Source: Phycisphaeraceae bacterium (GTDB lineage Bacteria; Planctomycetota; Phycisphaerae; Phycisphaerales; Phycisphaeraceae). Taken from it: DNA of 18,904 bases. The stretch spans positions 1 to 18,904 of the forward strand of contig JADZET010000247.1 of assembly GCA_020850375.1 (NCBI GenBank). Reading direction: 5' to 3'. Below the pieces are notes generated by a model that was not told where the DNA came from, made no database searches, and saw only the letters and a program-made list of their open reading frames with translations. The translations under genes and the position numbers were made by a program. Below are positions 6,585-14,262 of the stretch, one piece after another (the first letter of the stretch is position 1; each line of letters starts with the position of its first letter).

Positions 6585-7247
6585 TTACCGGGTGGCCCAG
6601 AGGAGGCCGCGGGTCATGATTTCCTTGGCTTGGGGGACGTCGAAATCCTTGAAAGTGTGGCCCCAGGCGGCGTAGAAGACTTTGCCCTTGCCCCAGGCGC
6701 GGGTCCAGGCGTAGGGCATGACGGCGCCGGCGGGGTAGAGGGTGGGGTCGCCGTGCTGGCCGGAGAAGGTGGTGGCGGCCAGGACGTTGACGCCGGGGTC
6801 GACGTGCATGTAGTACTGCTCGGTGTCGAGGAGGTCGAAGTCGGCGAGGCCCTTGGTGGTGGGATGGTCGTGGTTGGTGATGTTGACGCGGTAGGTGGGG
6901 ATGCAGTTGCCGGGGTGGGCGACCCATTGCCCGCCGGTCATGAACTGGTAGCGGGTGTTGTTGCGGAAGCTGTCGCACATGCAGCCGTGCCAGCCGGCGA
7001 GGCCGGTGCCGGAGGCGATGGCTTCGAGCAGGCCCTTCTCCTGGTCGTTGGTGATCGTGCCCATGGTCCAGGTCGGGACGATCAGGTCCATCGAGGCGAG
7101 CTTGTCCTTGTCGAGGTAGGCGTCGAGGGTGTCGGAGAGTTCGACGGCGTAGCCCTTGTCGGTCAGGACCTTGGCGAAGAGGTCAGCGGATTGCCTGGGG
7201 GTGTGGCCGTCCCAGCCGCCGACGACGAAGAGGGCTTTCTTGGGCAT
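6585..7247 (-). CDS. ThuA-like domain protein (trehalose utilization family)
   Basis: This 220-residue protein matches the ThuA-like family, which has a class I glutamine amidotransferase-like fold and often occurs near carbohydrate genes. It begins KKALFVVGGWDGHTPRQSADLF, with the GGxxGH motif of the family's first strand and loop, continues LIVPTWTMGTITNDQ and GLAGWHGCMCDSFRNN, then HPGNCIPTYRVNI, NHDHPTTKGL, LLDTEQYYMHVDP, and ends with AWTRAWGKGKVFYAAWGHT. Length is normal for a single-domain member. No signal peptide is present, so it is probably cytoplasmic. The start ATG has GGAG nine bases upstream on the minus strand. It stands alone between the bidirectional terminator and a repeat-rich spacer. 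Biochemical role in this family is poorly defined; sugar metabolism is an inference from relatives. Confidence 0.88.
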   Translation of the reverse strand: MPKKALFVVGGWDGHTPRQSADLFAKVLTDKGYAVELSDTLDAYLDKDKLASMDLIVPTWTMGTITNDQEKGLLEAIASGTGLAGWHGCMCDSFRNNTRYQFMTGGQWVAHPGNCIPTYRVNITNHDHPTTKGLADFDLLDTEQYYMHVDPGVNVLAATTFSGQHGDPTLYPAGAVMPYAWTRAWGKGKVFYAAWGHTFKDFDVPQAKEIMTRGLLWATR

Positions 7248-7334
7248 GGTGGGGAACTCCGGGTCCTAGGTGTAAGAATGAAGGTGGGTATTGTCGGGGT
7301 TGTTGGGGTGGGGTGCAAGGTTGTCTGAATTCAG

Positions 7335-7441
7335 AGCAACCACGAAGGCACGAAGGGCACGAAGTCGAGGCAGGACATGGATGGGAGAAACGATTCAGTG
7401 AATGGTCTGAGCTTCGTGCTCTTCGTGCCTTTGTGGTTGCT
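7335..7441. repeat. Long imperfect inverted repeat with CACGAAGG-rich arms
   Basis: The arms are 7335-7364 and 7412-7441, each 30 bases, complementary at 28 positions; the two exceptions are G-T pairs when read in the plus strand. The loop is 47 bases. Each arm contains short internal repeats of CACGAAG. A perfect 10-bp palindrome, CTGAATTCAG, lies at 7325-7334 immediately outside the left arm. The size and form suggest a REP doublet (BIME) or a small non-autonomous element. No transposase is seen in the window. Confidence 0.85.
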
Positions 7442-7452
7442 TTAGGTTGAAT

Positions 7453-7477
7453 ACCCGGGGCTTGCGCCCCGGCTTGG
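7453..7477. repeat. Palindromic repeat family B, copy 2 (intergenic)
   Basis: This copy is identical over 25 bases to those at 3973-3997 and 14578-14602. It starts 12 bases after the right arm of the long inverted repeat and 15 bases before a family D palindrome, so three different repeat types lie within 180 bases. Confidence 0.88.
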
Positions 7478-7491
7478 AAGAAGAGAGGGGA

Positions 7492-7515
7492 GGCACGCAG
7501 GATGCGTGCCCTACA
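7492..7515. repeat. Palindromic repeat family D, copy 1 (overlaps a gene end)
   Basis: This 24-bp element is identical to 12426-12449. Its core is GGCACGCA-GGA-TGCGTGCC, an 8-bp perfect stem with a three-base loop, followed by CTACA. The CTA at 7511-7513 is, on the minus strand, the TAG stop codon of the TlyA-like gene. Confidence 0.88.
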
Positions 7516-8128
7516 GGGGGCGGAGGAGGGCGAGGAATTCGAGGTTGGCTTGCATGCCGCGGGAGCCGCCGCCGCGGATGGGGGAGGGGAGGGAGCTCAG
7601 GACGGTGAGGTTGAGGGAGGGGATCTCGGCGAGGGTTTCTTGGAGGACGGATTGGGCGGTGTCGTCGTCGAGGATGTCTTGGCTGTGACGGCGATGGGGC
7701 TGGCGGGCGGCGAGTTCGTAGTGGGGTTTGATGAGGGTGATGATGTGGGCGGGAGAGTTGGGTTTGAGCCAGCGCCCGGCGGCGGGGAGCGCGAGGCGCT
7801 GAGGGGTCCAGCCGAGGTCGATGACGACGAGGTCTACGCCGGGGAAGTCGGGGGTCTGCTTCCGGGGGTCGTAGTGCAGGGCGTTGGTGCGTTCGAGGAG
7901 GGTGACGCGGGGGTCCTGGCGGAGCTTCCAGGCGAATTGGCCGTAGGCGGTGTCGAGGGAGAAGACGTGGTGGGCGCCGTGCTGGAGGAGGCAGTCGGTG
8001 AATCCGCCGACGTTGGCGCCTAGGTCGGCGCAGGTGAGAGTCTGGACGGGGAAGGAGAAGGCGTCGAGTGCGGCGGCGAGCTTGAGCCCGCCACGCGAGA
8101 CGTAGGGGCAGGGGGGGTCAGCGGGCAT
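7511..8128 (-). CDS. TlyA/FtsJ-family RNA methyltransferase, no S4 domain
   Basis: The 205-residue protein resembles the methyltransferase domain of TlyA, which 2'-O-methylates ribosomal RNA. It opens with YVSRGGLKLAAAL (residues 9-21), a TlyA hallmark with K16. The SAM motif is CADLGANVGGFTDCLLQ (33-49), followed by AYGQFAWKLRQDPRV and LLERTNAL, VVIDLGW with D104, and LIKPHYE with K134, which would supply most of a K-D-K-E catalytic set. The usual N-terminal S4 RNA-binding domain of about 60 residues is absent, so RNA recognition may differ or need a partner. No Shine-Dalgarno site is visible; TAAACT lies nine bases before the ATG. The TAG stop lies within a family D palindromic repeat, so the original C-terminus may have been altered by that insertion. 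The family is confident, the RNA target is not. Confidence 0.82.
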   Translation of the reverse strand: MPADPPCPYVSRGGLKLAAALDAFSFPVQTLTCADLGANVGGFTDCLLQHGAHHVFSLDTAYGQFAWKLRQDPRVTLLERTNALHYDPRKQTPDFPGVDLVVIDLGWTPQRLALPAAGRWLKPNSPAHIITLIKPHYELAARQPHRRHSQDILDDDTAQSVLQETLAEIPSLNLTVLSSLPSPIRGGGSRGMQANLEFLALLRPL

Positions 8129-8151
8129 GGCGATGAGAGTTTAAACGGATT

Positions 8152-8173
8152 CCCACCCGCGGGAGCGGGTGGG
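8152..8173. repeat. Perfect hairpin, CCCACCCGC arms
   Basis: CCCACCCGC (8152-8160) pairs with GCGGGTGGG (8165-8173) around GGGA. It lies between tRNA-Ile and the TlyA-like gene on the minus strand and could stop tRNA transcription or be another dispersed palindrome. There is no T-run after it on the minus strand, so terminator function is doubtful. Confidence 0.55.
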
Positions 8174-8225
8174 CTTTGGGCTGGGTAGTAATTGCCGCAA
8201 GGCGTAACAGACGGGGGCGAACCAA

Positions 8226-8299
8226 TGGGCCCGGCGTGAGTCGAACACGCGACCTCACCCTTATCAGGGGTGCGCTCTAGCCAACTGAGCTACGAGCCC
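8226..8299 (-). tRNA. tRNA-Ile (anticodon GAU)
   Basis: The minus strand folds as a standard cloverleaf. The acceptor arms GGGCTCG and CGGGCCC pair with one T-G pair, the D arm contains AGCTCAGTTGGCTAGAGC, the anticodon loop is CTGATAA with anticodon GAT flanked by a five-base stem (ACCCC/GGGGT-type), and the T arm includes GTTCGAC. The discriminator base is A and CCA is not encoded (ATT follows). It stands alone rather than in an rRNA spacer, where tRNA-Ile(GAU) is often found. Confidence 0.97.
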
Positions 8300-8329
8300 C
8301 ACGGGCGAAAAGCCCGGATTAGTCGGACA

Positions 8330-8358
8330 AGTTTACGGGATGGGGGTGGAGGGGTCAA
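8330..8358 (-). promoter_or_regulatory. Sigma-70 type promoter of tRNA-Ile
   Basis: On the minus strand TTGACC (8353-8358) and TAAACT (8330-8335) are separated by 17 bases. Transcription would begin near 8323, about 24 bases before the tRNA 5' end. The spacing and hexamers are close to consensus. Confidence 0.75.
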
Positions 8359-8420
8359 CCATCCCGAGCGGGGAGTGTTTCCTGACGGGCGCGGCTCGTA
8401 AGCGGCGGGGGGGCGAGGGG

Positions 8421-9985
<1,565 letters not shown>

Positions 9986-10018
9986 GCGCGGGGCGGTGAG
10001 GGTAGGCGTGCGGGCATG

Positions 10019-10047
10019 AAAAAGCCGCCCCCCGAGGGGAGGGCGGC
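10019..10047 (-). terminator. Intrinsic terminator after prepilin-like gene
   Basis: GCCGCCC (10024-10030) and GGGCGGC (10041-10047) form a 7-bp stem around a 10-base loop. Read on the minus strand it is followed by five T (10023-10019). It lies about 47 bases after the stop of the prepilin-like gene and upstream of guaB, isolating the two. Confidence 0.8.
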
Positions 10048-10093
10048 TTGGTGCGGATGATGGCTCGCCGCGTGGGCGGCGGGAGTCAGGGGA

Positions 10094-10984
10094 TTACTTC
10101 TCTTCGCACTTGACGCCGCTCTGGTCGGTGCCGCCCTTCTTGGCGATCTCCCAGGCGCAGTGGACCATGACGGCATCGCCGCCGTTGACGAAGGATTCCT
10201 CGAAGAGGTTGTCGTCGCCGAGGCCCTTCTTGTCGCCGCTCTCGAAGACGTTGGCCTTCTCGGCGACGGAGCCGTAGCGGGTCTCGACCTCGAAGTAGCC
10301 GTCGAGGAAGCTGGCGTGTCCGTCGTTCCAGGCGCCGCTGCCGGTCCAGGGGGTGCTGTGGATGCTGATGGCGATCTGGTCCTCGTTGTATCCGCCGCCG
10401 GTCTGGGCGATGGGCTCGCCGATGCCCTTGCTGAGGTTACGGTCCGAGACCATCAGGCCCTTGGCGTTGGTGTTGCCGCCGGACCACTCCTCCTTGCGGT
10501 GGTTCTTGTAGCTGGAGCTCATCTTGCTGGTCCTGTGGATCATGAGCAGGGCGTAGGAGTAGTTGGTGTCGAGGACCTTGGTGCTGAAGTTGGTGCCGGG
10601 GTCCCACTTGGCGCGGTCGGCGGCGGTGTCCATGGGGCTGAGGATGTAGTCGGGGCTGAAGAGCTTGCGGTTGAGCATGATGAAGTAGCGGCCCTGGACG
10701 GTCTCGCCGTCGCCGCTGCCGAAGGTCGGTCCGTCGCTGGCGGTGCCGTTGTCGGCGGCGATGGTGCTGCCGTTGGCGGCGAGGCCGGGCATGTTGTCGC
10801 GGTTGCCGTTGGCGTAGGCGAGCATGCCCTGGTGGATGCCGCGGACGCGGGTGTTGTTCTCCATGCGTCGAGCCTGCCGTCGGGCGGTGCCCAGGGAGGG
10901 CAGGAGGATGCCGATGAGCAGGGCGATGATGGAGATGACCACGAGCATCTCGATGAGGGTGAAGCCGAAGTACCTGCGTTTCAT
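10094..10984 (-). CDS. Prepilin-type N-terminal cleavage/methylation domain protein
   Basis: This 296-residue protein begins MKRRYFGFTLIEMLVVISII, a class III signal: prepilin peptidase should cut after G7 and F8 would be N-methylated, with the conserved E12 at position +5. A hydrophobic helix follows, then ARRQARRMENNTRVRGIHQGMLAYANGN, the usual start of the pseudopilin head. The C-terminal part has WNDGHASFLDGYFEV, like the H-x9-DG region of planctomycete pseudopilins. It is probably a type II secretion-like or pilus-like surface protein; these families are greatly expanded in planctomycetes, so the role of this copy is unknown. The ATG at 10984 is chosen because AGGAG lies seven bases before it; an in-frame codon 14 residues earlier would bury the signal. 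It is monocistronic, with its own terminator and a long upstream leader. Confidence 0.9.
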   Translation of the reverse strand: MKRRYFGFTLIEMLVVISIIALLIGILLPSLGTARRQARRMENNTRVRGIHQGMLAYANGNRDNMPGLAANGSTIAADNGTASDGPTFGSGDGETVQGRYFIMLNRKLFSPDYILSPMDTAADRAKWDPGTNFSTKVLDTNYSYALLMIHRTSKMSSSYKNHRKEEWSGGNTNAKGLMVSDRNLSKGIGEPIAQTGGGYNEDQIAISIHSTPWTGSGAWNDGHASFLDGYFEVETRYGSVAEKANVFESGDKKGLGDDNLFEESFVNGGDAVMVHCAWEIAKKGGTDQSGVKCEEK

Positions 10985-11329
10985 GACCAGACTCCTGAAT
11001 AAGGGATGGAAGATCGCCGGGCGCACGCGCGTCCGAAGAGCTCGATTGTCAGGTGCTGAGCGCGGCGGTGGGGCCGGTCAGCGGGGCACGGCCTTGTGGC
11101 CGGGCCGGTTCTGGCGGGTTGTCGTTTCTGGCACCACCGAGGCGGGGCGTCGTCCTGGGCGTTGGGCCGTGTCCAGAGCTTCCGTTGGGAAGCCCACGGT
11201 CGAGGTCCGGTCGACGGGTGGGTGGTCCGTGTCAGGCGATGGGGCGCGGGGGAGAATGAGGAAGGAATATGGCGGATGAAGTCGGCCCGTGCGCTGTTCA
11301 TGCCTGGAGGGACTAGCCCATCCATGTGC

Positions 11330-11357
11330 ACCTTAGCGGCGTCGGTCGGGGTGTCAA
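11330..11357 (-). promoter_or_regulatory. Candidate promoter of prepilin-like gene (proximal)
   Basis: The minus strand has a perfect TTGACA (11352-11357), a 16-base spacer and TAAGGT (11330-11335). The start site would be near 11323, giving a leader of about 340 nt before the ATG at 10984. The -35 is exact, the -10 moderate. Confidence 0.5.
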
Positions 11358-11432
11358 GAGGATTCTGGTGGAAAAGGTTGGGATGGGTTTATTGGGATTA
11401 GACACCTTGGGGAGAATGGGCGCGGTTGTGTT

Positions 11433-11460
11433 GTTATATGTTTTATTTTCAGGCAGTTAA
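11433..11460 (-). promoter_or_regulatory. Candidate promoter of prepilin-like gene (distal)
   Basis: On the minus strand TTAACT (11455-11460) and TATAAC (11433-11438) are 16 bases apart inside the AT-rich island. The -10 matches five of six consensus bases. AT-rich DNA produces such matches by chance more often than the surrounding GC-rich sequence. Confidence 0.35.
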
Positions 11461-11515
11461 GTATATTTTTTCACAAGCCGTTGCGGTGGGGTCGTGGGGT
11501 GGGTCAGGAGGGGAG

Positions 11516-11543
11516 TTGGCGGGGCGGAAATGGCGGGTATCTT
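11516..11543 (+). promoter_or_regulatory. Candidate promoter of membrane-protein gene, leaderless geometry
   Basis: TTGGCG (11516-11521) and TATCTT (11538-11543) are separated by 16 bases. Eight bases lie between the -10 box and the ATG at 11552, so the mRNA would begin at or within a base or two of the start codon. No Shine-Dalgarno site precedes that ATG. Confidence 0.45.
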
Positions 11544-11551
11544 GCGGGTCT

Positions 11552-12418
11552 ATGCCCAGGCCTATGAACATTCTGGTGGTTCTGCTGGGGCTGGCGGGGG
11601 GATGGATCTGGTCGCGGTCGGCGGGTGAGCTGCGTGGGCCGGATGGGCTGGCGGTGCTGAGCCTGGTCGGTGGGCCGGGGGGCTGGGGCGGGGTGGCGAC
11701 GGTGGCGGCGTGGGGGGCGGCGGCGGGGGTGCTGTCGCTGGGGGTGGCGCGATGGGTTGGGGCACGGCGGGGGATGCTGGTGGCGGCGATCGCGGGTTTC
11801 GTGCTGGCGCTGGGAGGCGGGCCGATCGACGGGCTGCTGCGGTATGAGGCGGGGGATGGGTTGTACTTGCGGATGATGTCGGAGTTGGCGCTGGTGCAGG
11901 CGGTGGCGGTGGCGTGGCTGAGCGTTCTGGAAATCTGTCAGCCGGCGGGGCTGAAGGATCGTTGGGGCGGGTCGGTGTGGCGCGGCAGAGCGGCGGTCGG
12001 CCTGCCGGGGGGTGTGCTGACGGGGGCGATCGCGGCGGTGGCGGGGCAGGTGCTGATCCGCGACAGTGCGACGCCGCAGGTGATGGTGGGGCTGCTGGTG
12101 GGGTTTGTCGCGGCGGGGGTGGTGGTGCGGGCGGGGTTCGGTCGGTGGGGCGTGCGCGGGGCGATGATCCTCGGGCCGATGCTGCTGGGGTTAGGCGCGT
12201 ACGGGGTGATGGGGTGGCGGTACGACGATGAGCAGGCGCTGCTGCGGGCGTGGCACGCGGGCCGGCTGTCGGGATTGGGGTTGATGCTGCCGGGGCAGAT
12301 CGTGGCGGCGGGATGGTTAGGGGTGCTGCTGGGCGAGCGGATCGGGCGGCGGATGGGGACGTCGGCGCATCATGCGGGGGGCGAGGCGCCGGGCGGGCGT
12401 GGGGGATTTGAAAAATGA
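11552..12418 (+). CDS. Unrecognised multi-pass inner-membrane protein
   Basis: I do not recognise this 288-residue protein. It is strongly hydrophobic with about eight likely transmembrane helices, for example NILVVLLGLAGGWIW at the start, GMLVAAIAGFVLALGG, LALVQAVAVAWLSVLEI, MVGLLVGFVAAGVVV, and a last helix IVAAGWLGVLLGERIG before a short polar tail rich in Gly and His. No enzymatic motif or known transporter signature is visible. Reading may start at the ATG at 11552 or at 11564; upstream in-frame codons (from 11426) run through the AT-rich promoter region and are unlikely. Start choice rests on the -10 box eight bases upstream and the hydrophobic N-terminus. Third codon positions are G-rich like other plus-strand genes. 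The ribulokinase gene follows after 55 bases, but there is no evidence of shared function. Confidence 0.7.
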   Translation: MPRPMNILVVLLGLAGGWIWSRSAGELRGPDGLAVLSLVGGPGGWGGVATVAAWGAAAGVLSLGVARWVGARRGMLVAAIAGFVLALGGGPIDGLLRYEAGDGLYLRMMSELALVQAVAVAWLSVLEICQPAGLKDRWGGSVWRGRAAVGLPGGVLTGAIAAVAGQVLIRDSATPQVMVGLLVGFVAAGVVVRAGFGRWGVRGAMILGPMLLGLGAYGVMGWRYDDEQALLRAWHAGRLSGLGLMLPGQIVAAGWLGVLLGERIGRRMGTSAHHAGGEAPGGRGGFEK

Positions 12419-12425
12419 GGGTGAT

Positions 12426-12449
12426 GGCACGCAGGATGCGTGCCCTACA
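12426..12449. repeat. Palindromic repeat family D, copy 2
   Basis: Identical over 24 bases to 7492-7515, with the GGCACGCA-GGA-TGCGTGCC hairpin and CTACA tail. It begins seven bases after the stop of the membrane-protein gene and ends 24 bases before the ribulokinase ATG, in the same orientation relative to the window as the first copy. Confidence 0.88.
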
Positions 12450-12473
12450 TCTGGGGGACGGGAGTGCAGGGTC

Positions 12474-14111
12474 ATGGCGACAACTTCACGCGTGGCGTTG
12501 GGTCTGGACTTCGGGACGGAGTCGGTGCGGGCGCTGCTGGTGGACCTGGCGGGTCGGGAGCTGGGGTCGGCGGTTGCGACGTACCCGCAGGGGCAGATCA
12601 CGAGGCAGTTGCCGACGAGTGGGCGGAGGCTGCCGGAGGACTTCGCGCTGCAGGATCCGGAGGACTGGATCACGGCGAGCGTGCGGGCTTGCCGGGAGGC
12701 GGTGGGGAAGGCGAATATCGATCCGGCGAATGTGATGAGCATCGGGGTGGACTTTACGAGTTGCACGATGCTGCCTTGCCTGGGGGATGGGACGCCGTTG
12801 TGTCTGCGGCCTGAGTGGCGGGAGGAGATGTACGCTTGGCCGAAGCTGTGGAAGCACCATGGGGCGAAGAGGGCGACGGAGGTGATCAACCGGGTGGCGC
12901 GGCAGCGGAAGGAGAAGTGGCTCAAGCGGTACGGGGGGATCATCGGGCTCGAGTGGTTCTTCCCGAAGATCCTTGAGACGTTGCAGGAGGCGCCGAGGGT
13001 CTACGCGGCGACGGAGGTGTGGATCGAGGCGGGGGATTGGTACGTGTGGCAGTTGGTCGGAGCGAAGGAGAACCCCGTGCCGCCGCGGTCGACGTGCCAG
13101 GCGGGGTACAAGGCGATGTGGAACGCCAAGACGGGGTATCCGTCGGCGGAGTTCTTCGCGGCGTGCGATCGGCGGATGAGGCATGTGGTGGCGGAGAAGA
13201 TGCCGGGGAGGCTGCTGGCCCCGGGGACGCTGGCGGGGGGATTGTGCGGGGAGATGGCGGAGAAGATGGGGCTTGCGGCGGGGATCCCGGTGAGCGCGGC
13301 GGTCATCGACGCGCACGCGGGGGTGCCGGGGGCGGGCGTGAGCGGGGCGGACACATTAGTCATGGTGATGGGGACGAGCAGTTGCCACATGCTCAACTCG
13401 CGGGTGGAGAAATTGATTCCGGGGGTGGCGGGCGTGGTGGAGGGGGGGATTCTGCCGGGGTTTTACGGGTATGAGACGGGTCAGGCGGCGGTGGGGGATG
13501 CGTTCGAATGGTTGAGACGTGTGTGCGGGCAGAAGTTCGAGGTGCTCAGCAAGGAGGCGGAGCAGATTGCCCCCGGAAGTTCAGGAGTGACGTGTGTCGA
13601 CTGGATGAATGGGTGCCGGACACCGCTGATGGATGGGTCGTTGCGCGGTGGATTCATGGGGTTGTCGCTGGGGCATGAGGCGGCGCATCTGTACCGGGCG
13701 CTCTTGGAGGCGTCGGCGTTTGGGGTGAGGTGGATCGTGGAGCTGTTGCGCGAGGGTGGCGTGCCGGTGAAGAAGGTGATGGCGACGGGGGGGCTGCCGC
13801 ACCACAATCCGCTGTTGGTGCAGATCTATGCGGATGTGTTGGGCGTGCCGGTGACGGTGCATCCGTCGCGGCAGGGGCCGGCGCTGGGGGCGGCGATCTT
13901 GGGGGTGCTGGCGGCGGGGACGGAGAGTGGATTCCGGGGGGCGAAAGAGGCGGTGGCGGCGATGGCGTCGGCGGGGGCGGGGGCGCTTCCGGGGGCGCTT
14001 CCGGGGGCGCGGGTGGTTCGGCCGGTGAAGGGGAATCGCAAGGCGTATGACGCGGCGTATGCGCGGTATCGGTCGGCGGGGGAGGCGGTGCGGGGGTTGG
14101 GGGGGAAGTGA
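12474..14111 (+). CDS. araB: Ribulokinase (FGGY family)
   Basis: This 545-residue enzyme fits L-ribulokinase, which phosphorylates L-ribulose to L-ribulose 5-phosphate with ATP in arabinose catabolism. It starts RVALGLDFGTESVRALLVD (FGGY phosphate-binding loop, residues 6-24), then GVDFTSCTMLPCL, LEWFFPKILETL, and EAGDWYVWQLVG with the AraB-type Trp residues. Later come DAHAGVPGAGV (ATPase-domain start), MVMGTSSCHML, YGYETGQAAVGDAFEWL, FMGLSLGH, and ATGGLPHHNPLLVQIYADVLG near the nucleotide site. The ATG at 12474 is chosen because the fold starts there; upstream in-frame residues run across a palindromic repeat. Near the end a 12-bp tandem duplication gives GALPGALPG before the usual KAYDAAYARYRS tail. 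No araA, araD or araC neighbour is present, so it is solitary; activity on another ketopentose is possible. Confidence 0.93.
   Translation: MATTSRVALGLDFGTESVRALLVDLAGRELGSAVATYPQGQITRQLPTSGRRLPEDFALQDPEDWITASVRACREAVGKANIDPANVMSIGVDFTSCTMLPCLGDGTPLCLRPEWREEMYAWPKLWKHHGAKRATEVINRVARQRKEKWLKRYGGIIGLEWFFPKILETLQEAPRVYAATEVWIEAGDWYVWQLVGAKENPVPPRSTCQAGYKAMWNAKTGYPSAEFFAACDRRMRHVVAEKMPGRLLAPGTLAGGLCGEMAEKMGLAAGIPVSAAVIDAHAGVPGAGVSGADTLVMVMGTSSCHMLNSRVEKLIPGVAGVVEGGILPGFYGYETGQAAVGDAFEWLRRVCGQKFEVLSKEAEQIAPGSSGVTCVDWMNGCRTPLMDGSLRGGFMGLSLGHEAAHLYRALLEASAFGVRWIVELLREGGVPVKKVMATGGLPHHNPLLVQIYADVLGVPVTVHPSRQGPALGAAILGVLAAGTESGFRGAKEAVAAMASAGAGALPGALPGARVVRPVKGNRKAYDAAYARYRSAGEAVRGLGGK
13983..14006 (+). 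repeat. 12-bp tandem duplication inside araB
   Basis: The unit GCGCTTCCGGGG occurs twice in a row, in frame, coding for GALP-type repeats. The same GCTTCCGGGGG word recurs in the linker of the transporter fusion (around 3955, 4013 and 4053), there also giving ALPG. Confidence 0.75.
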
Positions 14112-14142
14112 GTAGGGCATGAGTCGCGTGGGGCGGCGTTTG

Positions 14143-14174
14143 GCGCGGCGATCTTCGATCGCCCGCTAAACGGG
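14143..14174. repeat. Palindromic repeat family C, copy 2
   Basis: Identical over 32 bases to 6478-6509. It starts 31 bases after the ribulokinase stop and precedes the ClC gene by about 90 bases. Hairpin GGCGATC-TTC-GATCGCC plus CCCG-CTAAA-CGGG. Confidence 0.88.
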
Positions 14175-14249
14175 CGGGGGGGGCGCGGGGATGGGTGGTT
14201 GCGACGGGGACGTCGCGGCTCGCGGGGCTGCGGGGAAAATCGAGGGTGC

Positions 14250-14255
14250 TATGCT
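14250..14255 (+). promoter_or_regulatory. Candidate -10 box (TATGCT) of the ClC gene, leaderless geometry
   Basis: TATGCT ends seven bases before the ATG at 14263, so a transcript would start at the start codon. There is no ribosome binding site in that gap. I find no convincing -35 hexamer, which weakens the call. Confidence 0.4.
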
Positions 14256-14262
14256 GGTCTGA

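Larger units (their letters stand above)
10985..11551. other. Divergent intergenic region with AT-rich island
   Basis: This 567-base spacer separates the minus-strand prepilin-like gene from the plus-strand membrane-protein gene. Positions about 11425-11475 are strikingly AT-rich (runs such as ATTTTTT and TTTTATTTT) within otherwise GC-rich DNA. It holds two candidate minus-strand promoters and one plus-strand promoter. The 340 bases nearest the prepilin-like gene would be transcribed leader; I could not match it to any riboswitch or RNA family. Confidence 0.6.

Noticed and set aside
7335..7515. CRISPR-like array between the ThuA-like and TlyA-like genes
   Set aside because: Repeated words are present, but they are inverted arms and different palindromes, not direct repeats with unique spacers.
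8152..8225. Second tRNA or small RNA gene beside tRNA-Ile
   Set aside because: Only a strong hairpin and a minor inverted repeat are visible; no cloverleaf can be drawn.
10985..11325. Riboswitch in the leader of the prepilin-like gene
   Set aside because: I looked for c-di-GMP and other known riboswitch consensus elements by eye and found none. A covariance-model search would be needed to settle it.
10981..11331. Open frame of 116 residues ending with an ATGA overlap at the prepilin-like start
   Set aside because: The overlap resembles translational coupling, but the composition looks non-coding, there is no ribosome binding site, and the candidate promoter lies on top of its start. A short upstream peptide cannot be wholly excluded.
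11426..11551. N-terminal extension of the unrecognised membrane protein
   Set aside because: The frame stays open from 11426 but runs through the AT-rich island and promoter-like sequence. The hydrophobic protein begins naturally at 11552 or 11564.
12372..12473. 34-residue N-terminal extension of ribulokinase
   Set aside because: It overlaps the end of the upstream gene and a palindromic repeat shared with another locus; the FGGY fold starts just after the ATG at 12474.
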